Shown here: one piece after another, positions 52,815 to 60,155 of the stretch | Numbering within the stretch: the first letter of the stretch is position 1 | Layout: every line of letters starts with the position of its first letter | DNA from: JAEUJM01 sp044221555 | GTDB lineage: Bacteria; Actinomycetota; Acidimicrobiia; Acidimicrobiales; DATDAH01 | Reading direction: 5' to 3' | Length of the DNA: 64,000 bases | Assembly (NCBI GenBank): GCA_044221555.1 | Contig: JBGAOY010000001.1 | Coordinates: 1-64,000, forward strand | Notes under the pieces: generated by a model | Databases searched by the model: none | Seen by the model: only the letters and a program-made list of their open reading frames with translations | Told to the model about the DNA's origin: nothing | Program-made: the position numbers and the translations under genes

Positions 52815-55046
52815 TCAGCCGCCGGCCGGCACACCGGCGTCGATGTTGCGGATCGGGAGCGCGGGTCGGGCCGGCTGGCCGCGGACGGCGTCGGCCGGCG
52901 GGTGGTCGTCGGGATGGTCGACCCCCTCCCACGCGGGCAGCACCAGCGTCGATGCGCGGCTGCCACCGCGTCCGACCAGGTGCGACGCGCCGGGCTCCAC
53001 CGGGTTGTCGAAGCACCAGAAGGCCTGATCGCGCCCGGGGGTGGACAGCGTGAGGCGCAGGCGCGACCCGGGCCGGAACACATGGGCCACCGGCATGATG
53101 GGGATGCGGAAGCGCAGCCACTCGCCGGGTCGGAGGGCCTCGCGGTGCTCGGGGGCGAAGGTGTAGTCCACCAGCAGGTGGTCGGAGCGCTCGGGGTCCT
53201 CGCGGCGGTGCACGGGCCGGTGCCAGCCGGACTGCACCCGCAGCTCGCGGCCGTCGGGGCGGATCTCGGTGAGGGTGGCCTGCACCGAGGTGTCGGCCGT
53301 GCCGGGGCACAGCCACAGGTCGACGTGGCCCTGGCCCATCACCGTCAGCGCGTCCGTGAGCGGCGGCGTCTCGTAGGCCGTGGTGTGCTCGTCGGCGAAC
53401 CGGGTCCACTCGATGGGCACGGTGGGCCGGATGAAGTCGTCGAACCGCTCGGTGAGCGAGTAGCAGGACTCGCCGGCGTCGAGGTCGTCGAGGTAGCGGT
53501 CGGCGCCGTCCTCCGCTGGCGGCGCGCCGGCGAGCGTGCCGTCACCGTCGAGCCACCACGTGACCGGCGTGCAACCGGGCGGGGGGAACGACTCCGCCTG
53601 GATCTCGTAGCGGGCACCCGGCGCGCCGGCCACCTCGCCTCCCGCGCCGCTCTCGAACAAGATGCGCACCGGCGGGTCGGCGAGGTAACGGGCGAGGGCC
53701 GCGGGGTAGTCGTCCACCAGGTCGCCGAAGCGGTCGGCCTCGATCTCGGCCGTGTAGCCGAAGTGCTCGGCGAACGCCGCCGGTGCCACCGCACGGACGA
53801 TGTCGGGCACCACCGGCACCCGCCGGGCCACGTGGAACGACAGGAACTCGAACCACCGGGCGATCACCATGGGGCTGTAGCCGTCGGGGTGGTGCCCGTT
53901 GAAGAGGGTGAACACCACGTGGGGTGACGCCTGGAACCGCTCGAGCATCAACGCGAAGCGGCTCCCCGTCTGCTCGTCCTGCCACGAGCCGGACAGGTAC
54001 ACCGGCACCTGGATGCGGTCGATGAGGTTGGCCACGCGACGAGCCTCGAGCGCGGGGCGGAACGTCTCGATGGCACGCCCGAAGCGCTCGAAGTCCAGGT
54101 TCAGCGAGCGGATGTCCTGGTTGGCGGCGCACCGGGCGTCGCCGGCGTCGATGCGGGCCTGGTCCCAGGCCATGCCCCCCACCTGGGTCTCGGCGTCGCG
54201 CTGGGCCAGCCACGCCCTGGTGAACCCCGAGTTGTACGTGCCGCCGGGCCACTGCTGGCGCCACAGGTCGTCGATGACCGACAGGGGCGTGACGGCCGCG
54301 AGGCTCGGCGGCGCGGTGGCGGCCACGAAGAGTTGGGAGATCCCCGGGTAGCTGAGGCCCACCATCCCGGGGCGGCCGTGGAGCACCCACGGCTGGCGAG
54401 CGACGGTCTCGATCACGTCGTAGCCGTCGGCCGCCTGGGCGGGGCTGAACACGTCGAACACGCCGCCCGAACAGCCCGTGCCCCGCATGTTGACGCCGAC
54501 CGTGGCGAAGCCCAGCAGGTTGGCCAGGAGGGTGCCCGGCTGCGGCAGATCGGGGTTGGACGGGCCGTAGCCCGAGTACTCCACCACCGTGGGCCAGGGC
54601 GGTGGCCCGTAGAGCCCCTCGTCGGGGAACCGCACCATGGCCGACAGCGAGATGCCGTCACGGGTCGTGAGGTAGCCGAAGCCCTCGGGCAGCGCTTGGT
54701 CGTAGAGCGACGGGTCCGGGTGATCTTCGACGGCGAGCACCCGCACGGGGCCCAGCGTGGTGGCGGGGGAGCTCGAATGGTCGCGCACCAGGTAGTCGCC
54801 GGGCGCCAGTGTCTCCCCGTTGCCGACCGCGGCGACGAGGTCGTCGATGGTGGCCAGCACCGCGTGGCTGGTGGGCACGTAGGCCACGTGGGCGTTGCCC
54901 CGTTCGTCGGCCACCACCGTCACGACCGGACGGCCGTCTGCGGTCAGGACCTGGAGCGCCGCGCCGGGCGTCGCTCCGGTGATGGTGAGCGTCTCCACGC
55001 CCGGTTCGACCGTCGGTGGGCGTGTGCCCTGCATGCCGGGATCCAT
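52815..55046 (-). CDS. CocE/NonD-type alpha/beta hydrolase (X-Pro dipeptidyl-peptidase family)
   Basis: A 743-residue hydrolase. The N-terminal ~110 residues form a small beta domain; the catalytic domain carries TRDGISLSAMVRFP, YSGYGPSNPDL, VNMRGTGCSGG and the nucleophile elbow GLSYPGIS (Ser232). A C-terminal beta-sandwich ends the protein (RLRLTLSTPGRDQ). The family includes cocaine esterase and S15 peptidases; ester or amide substrate unknown. Start ATG 55046 with GAAGG upstream; an ATG at 55076 would run into the divergent gene's leader. Confidence 0.88.
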   Translation of the reverse strand: MDPGMQGTRPPTVEPGVETLTITGATPGAALQVLTADGRPVVTVVADERGNAHVAYVPTSHAVLATIDDLVAAVGNGETLAPGDYLVRDHSSSPATTLGPVRVLAVEDHPDPSLYDQALPEGFGYLTTRDGISLSAMVRFPDEGLYGPPPWPTVVEYSGYGPSNPDLPQPGTLLANLLGFATVGVNMRGTGCSGGVFDVFSPAQAADGYDVIETVARQPWVLHGRPGMVGLSYPGISQLFVAATAPPSLAAVTPLSVIDDLWRQQWPGGTYNSGFTRAWLAQRDAETQVGGMAWDQARIDAGDARCAANQDIRSLNLDFERFGRAIETFRPALEARRVANLIDRIQVPVYLSGSWQDEQTGSRFALMLERFQASPHVVFTLFNGHHPDGYSPMVIARWFEFLSFHVARRVPVVPDIVRAVAPAAFAEHFGYTAEIEADRFGDLVDDYPAALARYLADPPVRILFESGAGGEVAGAPGARYEIQAESFPPPGCTPVTWWLDGDGTLAGAPPAEDGADRYLDDLDAGESCYSLTERFDDFIRPTVPIEWTRFADEHTTAYETPPLTDALTVMGQGHVDLWLCPGTADTSVQATLTEIRPDGRELRVQSGWHRPVHRREDPERSDHLLVDYTFAPEHREALRPGEWLRFRIPIMPVAHVFRPGSRLRLTLSTPGRDQAFWCFDNPVEPGASHLVGRGGSRASTLVLPAWEGVDHPDDHPPADAVRGQPARPALPIRNIDAGVPAGG

Positions 55047-55123
55047 GGGCCTACCTTCGCGCGCCCCGGTCGCCACCGCCCGACCGGCCGCGCTCGGTGG
55101 TCACCGCTATCGTCGGCCCTCCC

Positions 55124-56629
55124 GTGCGTCCCCCGTTCCGGCTTCCCGCCGCCGTCGCCACCTGCGTCACCCTGGCCCTCCTGGCGACCGCGTGCGGCGG
55201 CGCCGCCGAGTCGCGGGCGCAGACCGCGTCCACCGTCCCGCAGGCGGCATCGGATGCCCCGAACGTCGTCGTGATCATGACCGACGACCAGACGGTGGAG
55301 AGCATGCGGGTGATGAGCCGCACCAAGGCGCTGCTTGCCGACCAGGGCACCACGTTCTCTGACTTCGTCACCAGCTTCCCGCTCTGCTGCCCGTCGCGGG
55401 CGACGTTCCTCACGGGCCAGTACGCGTTCAACCACGGCGTGGTCGACAACATCGGCCCGCATGGTGGCTATTACTCGCTCGACAACCGTCAGACCCTGCC
55501 GGTGTGGCTGCAGCGGGCCGGCTACGCCACCAGCTTCGTCGGCCACTACCTGTACCGGTACGGGAGCCGGCGGCCGAGGGAGATCCCCCCGGGGTGGGAC
55601 CGTTGGTTCGCCACGATCGACCCCAGCACCTTCCACTACTTCGACTACGACGTGAACGACAACGGCCGCGTCGTGCGCTTCGGCCACGAGGACGAGGACT
55701 ACCAGACCGACGTGATGGCCGATCGGGCGGTCAGCGAGGTCGAGCGACTGGCCCTCGGCGACCAGCCCTTCTTCTTGAACGTGTGGACGCTCGCGCCCCA
55801 CGTGGCCGAGCCCGAGCGCAGCCCGCTGGCGCCGGACCTGCAGGCGGTCCCCGCGCCCCGCGACCTCCACACCTTCGAGCAGCAGTGGTGGACCACCGAC
55901 GAGGCGCCGGCGTTCGACGAGGAGGAGGTGAGCGACAAGCCGACGTTCATCCAGGAGATGTCGCGCATGCTCCCCGTCACCCAGATCGCCGCGCAGGCGC
56001 ACTACCAGCGTGCCCTCGAGTCGCTCCTGGCGGTGGACCGGGCGGTGGACCGCATCGTCACCGCGCTCGACGACGCCGGCGTGCTGGACGACACCGTCAT
56101 CGTGTTCACCTCCGACAACGGCTTCCTCCAGGGTGAGCACCGGGTGCGCGACGCCAAGACCCTGCCCTACGAGGAAGCCATCCGCGTCCCGCTGCTGATC
56201 CGCGGACCAGGGTTCCCGGCCGGCGCCACCGCGACGCAGTTGACGGCCAACATCGACCTCGCGCCCACCATCCTCGACCTGGCGGGGGTGTCCGGCGGCC
56301 TGGAGCAGGACGGCCAGTCGTTGCTGGCGTTGGCGTCCGACCCCGCCGGCGTCGCCGACGACCGGGCCGTCTACGTGCAGAACGCCCCGACCGGTGAGGG
56401 CGACATCCCGCACTTCGACGGGGTCCGGGTGCCGGGATACGTCTACGTCGAGTACGCGCCGGGCGCCCGCGAGCTGTACGACCTGGCCGCCGACCCCTGG
56501 GAACTCGACAACGTGGCCGGCGACCCCGCGTACGCCGGGCTGCAGCGCCATCTGGCCGACCTGCTCGTGGCGCTGCGCGGCTGCCACGGCGAGTCGTGCA
56601 CGGAGCCACGCTTCGATCCGCCCGGTTAG
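55124..56629 (+). CDS. Secreted or lipid-anchored sulfatase
   Basis: A 501-residue sulfatase with an N-terminal signal (AAVATCVTLALLATACGG) ending in a possible lipidated Cys24. VVVIMTDDQTVESMRVM gives Asp54/Asp55; FPLCCPSRATFLTGQYAFNH contains the C-x-P-S-R motif with Cys88; VIVFTSDNGFLQGEHRV completes the site. It resembles N-acetylglucosamine-6-sulfatase/heparan-type sulfatases of family S1. Only 77 bases separate its GTG from the divergent hydrolase start. TATCGT (55108-55113) could be its -10. Confidence 0.9.
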   Translation: MRPPFRLPAAVATCVTLALLATACGGAAESRAQTASTVPQAASDAPNVVVIMTDDQTVESMRVMSRTKALLADQGTTFSDFVTSFPLCCPSRATFLTGQYAFNHGVVDNIGPHGGYYSLDNRQTLPVWLQRAGYATSFVGHYLYRYGSRRPREIPPGWDRWFATIDPSTFHYFDYDVNDNGRVVRFGHEDEDYQTDVMADRAVSEVERLALGDQPFFLNVWTLAPHVAEPERSPLAPDLQAVPAPRDLHTFEQQWWTTDEAPAFDEEEVSDKPTFIQEMSRMLPVTQIAAQAHYQRALESLLAVDRAVDRIVTALDDAGVLDDTVIVFTSDNGFLQGEHRVRDAKTLPYEEAIRVPLLIRGPGFPAGATATQLTANIDLAPTILDLAGVSGGLEQDGQSLLALASDPAGVADDRAVYVQNAPTGEGDIPHFDGVRVPGYVYVEYAPGARELYDLAADPWELDNVAGDPAYAGLQRHLADLLVALRGCHGESCTEPRFDPPG

Positions 56630-56632
56630 GTT
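56627..56632 (+). promoter_or_regulatory. -10 element TAGGTT overlapping the sulfatase stop codon
   Basis: TAGGTT starts with the sulfatase TAG stop and ends 7 bases before ATG 56640. Confidence 0.45.
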
Positions 56633-56639
56633 TGGGGCG

Positions 56640-57344
56640 ATGTGCGGCCGGTTCGTCTCCGCCACCCCGCCCGACCAGATCGCGAAGTACTTCGACGTGG
56701 CCGAGACGTCGGAGACGCTGCTGGAGCCGAACTACAACGTGGCGCCGACCACCGACATCTACACCGTGCTGGTGAGCGGCGGCGTGCGGCGCCTCGAGCC
56801 GATCCACTGGGGCCTCGTGCCGTGGTGGGCCAGGGACATCAAGGTGGGCAACCGCATGATCAACGCGCGCGCCGAGACCCTGGCGGAGAAGAACGCGTTC
56901 AAGCGGGCCTTCCGCAAGCGACGCTGCATCGTCCCGGCCGACGGCTTCTACGAGTGGCAGAAGCGCCCGGGCCACAAGCACAAGCAGCCCTTCTACATCG
57001 AGCGCGCCGACGGTGAGCCGCTGGCGTTCGCCGGCCTCTGGGAGGTCTGGCGGGGCCCCGACCACGAGGGGCCGCCGTTCCCCAGCGCCACCATCGTCAC
57101 CGGCCCGGCCAACGAGACGATGGCCGCGATCCACGACCGCATGCCGATCGTGTTGCCGCCCGACGCATGGGACACCTGGCTCGACCCCGAGGTTGACGAC
57201 CTCGACCTGCTGGGCCGGTTCCTCGTGCCCGCCCCCTCCGAGCTGATCACCATGCACCCGGTCAGCACCGAGGTGAACAACGTGCGCAACGGTGGCCCGC
57301 AGCTCATCGACGAGATCAACGCGCCCGGCGACGCGCCGGCGTGA
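56640..57344 (+). CDS. SRAP/HMCES-type abasic-site protein (YedK)
   Basis: A 234-residue SOS-response-associated peptidase. MCGRFV puts catalytic Cys2 at the processed N terminus, where it links covalently to abasic sites in single-stranded DNA. NYNVAPTT, WGLVPWWARD, MINARAET, RRRCIVPADGFYEWQK and HDRMPIVLP are the family motifs. The start is fixed by the need for Cys2. The GTGA of its stop opens a 65-bp tandem repeat. Confidence 0.95.
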   Translation: MCGRFVSATPPDQIAKYFDVAETSETLLEPNYNVAPTTDIYTVLVSGGVRRLEPIHWGLVPWWARDIKVGNRMINARAETLAEKNAFKRAFRKRRCIVPADGFYEWQKRPGHKHKQPFYIERADGEPLAFAGLWEVWRGPDHEGPPFPSATIVTGPANETMAAIHDRMPIVLPPDAWDTWLDPEVDDLDLLGRFLVPAPSELITMHPVSTEVNNVRNGGPQLIDEINAPGDAPA

Positions 57345-57470
57345 GCCCGACGGAGGAGGGCGGGGCCCGAGCGGCCCGGCGACGGAGTCGCCAGGAGCGG
57401 GGAACGTGAGCCCGACGGAGGAGGGCGGGGCCCGAGCGGCCCGGCGACGGAGTCGCCAGGAGCGGGACGC
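57341..57470 (+). repeat. 65-bp tandem duplication, two units
   Basis: 57341-57405 and 57406-57470 are near-identical (differences only at the last few bases). Each unit begins GTGAGC, and a third GTGAGC starts at 57471, the chosen start of the DUF2079 gene. The unit contains GACGGAGTC and GCCCGAGCGGCCCGG. The array fills the whole spacer between SRAP and DUF2079. The period is not a multiple of three. Confidence 0.9.
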
Positions 57471-58991
57471 GTGAGCACGCGGGAGCGGAGCAGGGCGGCA
57501 CCCACCGCGCTGAGCCGGTGGCAGACGCTGCATCGTCGGCTCGACAACCTGGCCTTGCGCTGGCAGGCGCGCCTCGACAGCGACTCGGCCGACCGCATCG
57601 TGCCCTGGGTGTCGGCGCTCGTCCTCTTCGTGGTGCTCGCCGGCCTGGCGTTGGCGCGGGCCCGGTCCCTCGAGGCCGGCGCCGACCTGGCCTCGTACCT
57701 GCAGGGCGCCTGGCTGGTCAACGCGGGCGACCCGCCGTGGCTGTCGATCACCGGAACGAACCTGCTCTCCGACCAGGCCGGCTTCATCTTCTACCCGTTG
57801 GCCCTGGCCACCCGCTTCGTTCCCGCGGTGCCGTTCTTCTTGATGGTCCAGTCGGCCGCGCTGGCCCTGGGTGTCGTGCCGCTGTGGCGGATCGCGCGGC
57901 GTGTGGCCCGGCTGCGGCCCGGCGCCGCGGGCACGGTGGTGGTCGCCTACGCGCTGTACCCGGCACTGCACAACATCAACCAGGCCGATTTCCACCTGGC
58001 GGCGCTGGCGCTGCCGGCGCTGCTGGCCGCATCGCTGTTCGGCCTGACGGGCCGGTGGCGCCTGTTCGCGGTGTTCGTGCTGTTCGTGGTGCTGTGCCGC
58101 GCCGACTTCGCCCTCGTGGTCGCCGGGCTGGGTGGCCTGCTCGCCATCGAGGGCCGCCGGCGCGAGGGGGCGCTGACCGCCGGGTTCGGGTTGGCGTGGA
58201 TGCTGGTGGCGCTGCTGGTGGTGCAGCCCTACTACGCCCACGGCGGGTTCGTGCACGCCAGCGCGTTCGCGGCGTACGGCTCCTCGCCGCTCGGCGTGTT
58301 GGGCGGCATGATCGCCCACCCGTTCTCGGTCCTGGGCGACATCACCGCCGAGGAGAATTTCAACATCGTCGTGTTGCTGCTCGCGCCCGTGGTCTTCCTC
58401 CCGGTCCTCGCGCCCCGCTACCTGTTGCCGGCACTGCCGCTGGAATTGCTGTACCTGGTGGCCAACGCCGGCCCCCTCCGGGCGCCCCGGGTCGAGCAGA
58501 ACGTGGCCATCACCGCGTTCGTGTTCCTCGCCACGGCCATGGCCCTCAGCCGCATCGGCACCCGCACCATCGACCGGGTGCGAGTCGATCGACGCGTTCT
58601 GGGCGCGTTGTTGCTGGCGGCGATGGTGTTCTTCGTCCGCGACTCCGCGACCTCGCCCTACCGCGAGCCGTGGAACCTCGGCCGCCAGGACGCGATCGAC
58701 GGGGCCCGGCTCGACGCGGTCGACACCATCGCTCCCGACGACGCCGTGCGGGCATCACCCGAGCTGTTGCCGCTGCTCGCGGAGCGCCACCACCTCTACG
58801 AGCTCGACACGGCCCATCCGCCCCATGTCCGGCGGGCCACCGCCGACCACGTCGACGTGGTGCTGCTCGACGAGCAGGCCGAGCTGGGGTGGGACGACGA
58901 CGACCGGCGCCTGTTCCACGAGGGGATGCTGGCGCTCGGGTTCACCCGCACGTTCAACGTGGAGGGCGTGGCCGTCTACCGGCGCGGGTGA
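57471..58991 (+). CDS. DUF2079 polytopic membrane protein
   Basis: A 506-residue protein with about ten or more helices. AGADLASYLQGAWLVNAGDP with WLSITGTNLLSDQAGFIFYP is the DUF2079 signature region, and LYPALHNINQADFHLAALA follows. The family is distantly related to membrane glycosyltransferases of the GT-C type; activity unproven. The GTG start is the first base of a third partial repeat unit, and the frame is open upstream into the repeat, so the exact start is open to doubt. It ends convergent with the HIT gene, with a 12-bp palindrome CGGCTCGAGCCG at 59000-59011 between. Confidence 0.83.
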   Translation: MSTRERSRAAPTALSRWQTLHRRLDNLALRWQARLDSDSADRIVPWVSALVLFVVLAGLALARARSLEAGADLASYLQGAWLVNAGDPPWLSITGTNLLSDQAGFIFYPLALATRFVPAVPFFLMVQSAALALGVVPLWRIARRVARLRPGAAGTVVVAYALYPALHNINQADFHLAALALPALLAASLFGLTGRWRLFAVFVLFVVLCRADFALVVAGLGGLLAIEGRRREGALTAGFGLAWMLVALLVVQPYYAHGGFVHASAFAAYGSSPLGVLGGMIAHPFSVLGDITAEENFNIVVLLLAPVVFLPVLAPRYLLPALPLELLYLVANAGPLRAPRVEQNVAITAFVFLATAMALSRIGTRTIDRVRVDRRVLGALLLAAMVFFVRDSATSPYREPWNLGRQDAIDGARLDAVDTIAPDDAVRASPELLPLLAERHHLYELDTAHPPHVRRATADHVDVVLLDEQAELGWDDDDRRLFHEGMLALGFTRTFNVEGVAVYRRG

Positions 58992-59029
58992 CCACCGAGC
59001 GGCTCGAGCCGGCTGCAGGGCGAGCCTCG

Positions 59030-59467
59030 TCAGGCGCCGCCCGGGCCGTCGACCGCCTCGGTGTGACCCGCGGCGCGCAGGCCGTCGCGGAGCGCCTCGG
59101 CGGCCCGATCGAGGTCGGCCGGGTCGGGCTCGGCCACGGCGTTGGCGAAGTCGAGGTCGTGCACGCCGCGTATGGGCACCACGTGGAGGTGGACGTGGGG
59201 CACCTCGAGGCCGGCGATGAGCAGTCCCACCTTCTCCGGACGGAACACCGCCTGTTGCACCTTGGCGATGGCGTGCGCGACCCCGGTGAGGTGGCTCATC
59301 AGCTCGGGGTCGAGATCGACCCAGTGATCGACCTCGGCGATCGGCACCACCAGGGTGTGGCCGGGCTGGAGGGGATTGATCGACAGGAACGCCACGCAGC
59401 GGTCGTCCCGCCACACGAATCGGCCCGGTAGCTCACCGCGGATGATCAGGGTGAAGATGGTCGCCAT
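59030..59467 (-). CDS. HIT-family nucleotide hydrolase/transferase
   Basis: A 145-residue HIT protein: ATIFTLIIRGELPGRFVWRD, VAFLSINPLQPGHTLVVP and the histidine triad VPHVHLHVVP. Members hydrolyse nucleotide phosphoramidates or dinucleotides (Ap3A/Ap4A). ATG 59467 has TACGAT ending 6 bases upstream. It diverges from the phosphatidyltransferase gene (64 bases). Confidence 0.92.
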   Translation of the reverse strand: MATIFTLIIRGELPGRFVWRDDRCVAFLSINPLQPGHTLVVPIAEVDHWVDLDPELMSHLTGVAHAIAKVQQAVFRPEKVGLLIAGLEVPHVHLHVVPIRGVHDLDFANAVAEPDPADLDRAAEALRDGLRAAGHTEAVDGPGGA

Positions 59468-59473
59468 CGCGAG

Positions 59474-59479
59474 ATCGTA
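59474..59479 (-). promoter_or_regulatory. -10 element TACGAT for the HIT gene
   Basis: TACGAT on the minus strand ends 6 bases before the ATG, again the leaderless layout. Confidence 0.5.
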
Positions 59480-59531
59480 GGCTGGCACCCGTGAGCACAG
59501 CGTGGGACCTCCCGGCGAGCGGGCGGTGCTG

Positions 59532-60155
59532 ATGGCCGACCCGGAGGTCCACGACGGCGAGGACCGCATCCTGACGGTGCCGAACCTCATCACCCTGGTG
59601 CGCCTGGCGTGCCTACCGCTGTTCCTCTACCTGCTGTTCGGTCGGTCGAACCGCGCCGCCGCCGCCGCCCTGCTGGCCGCGTTGGGCGCCACCGACTGGG
59701 TCGACGGCTACATCGCCCGCCGCTACCACCAGGTGTCCACCTTCGGGAAGGTGCTCGACCCGGTCGCCGACCGGCTGCTGTTCTTCGTCGGCGTCGGCGC
59801 CATCATCATCGACGGCTCGGCGCCGCTGTGGTTCTCCATCGCGGTGCTGGCCCGCGAGGCGTTCGTGTCGCTGGCGGTGCTCGGGCTCGCCGCGCTCGGC
59901 GCGCGGCGCATCGACGTCACCTGGTACGGCAAGGCCGGCACCTTCTGCCTGATGTTCGCGTTCCCGCTGTTCCTCGCGGGCAGCGACACGTCGTTGGCCG
60001 GCGCCGACCTGTTCACGCTCGCGGCATGGGGCTTCGGCATTCCCGGGCTGGCGCTCAGCTACTACGCCGCCCTGTTGTACATACCGATCGGCCTCACGGC
60101 GCTGCGTGACGGGCGCGCCGCCCGCAGGGCCGCCCTGGTCGAGGAGGCCACGTGA
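59532..60155 (+). CDS. CDP-alcohol phosphatidyltransferase (PgsA-like)
   Basis: A 207-residue integral membrane enzyme with about six helices joining a CDP-diacylglycerol lipid to an alcohol such as glycerol 3-phosphate. DWVDGYIARRYHQVSTFG continuing KVLDPVADR is the full D-G-x2-A-R-x8-G-x3-D-x3-D motif. TVPNLITLVRLACLPLF is the usual opening. ATG 59532; an ATG at 59502 is also in frame. The stop overlaps the next gene (GTGA), linking lipid and sugar-nucleotide synthesis. Confidence 0.9.
   Translation: MADPEVHDGEDRILTVPNLITLVRLACLPLFLYLLFGRSNRAAAAALLAALGATDWVDGYIARRYHQVSTFGKVLDPVADRLLFFVGVGAIIIDGSAPLWFSIAVLAREAFVSLAVLGLAALGARRIDVTWYGKAGTFCLMFAFPLFLAGSDTSLAGADLFTLAAWGFGIPGLALSYYAALLYIPIGLTALRDGRAARRAALVEEAT

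Noticed and set aside
57341..57470. CRISPR or rho-independent terminator array
   Set aside because: Two adjoining 65-bp copies without spacers; internal hairpins are weak and lack T-runs.
59000..59011. Palindrome CGGCTCGAGCCG as a regulatory operator
   Set aside because: It lies between the ends of two convergent genes, where an operator has no promoter to control. Short GC-rich palindromes are common here by chance.
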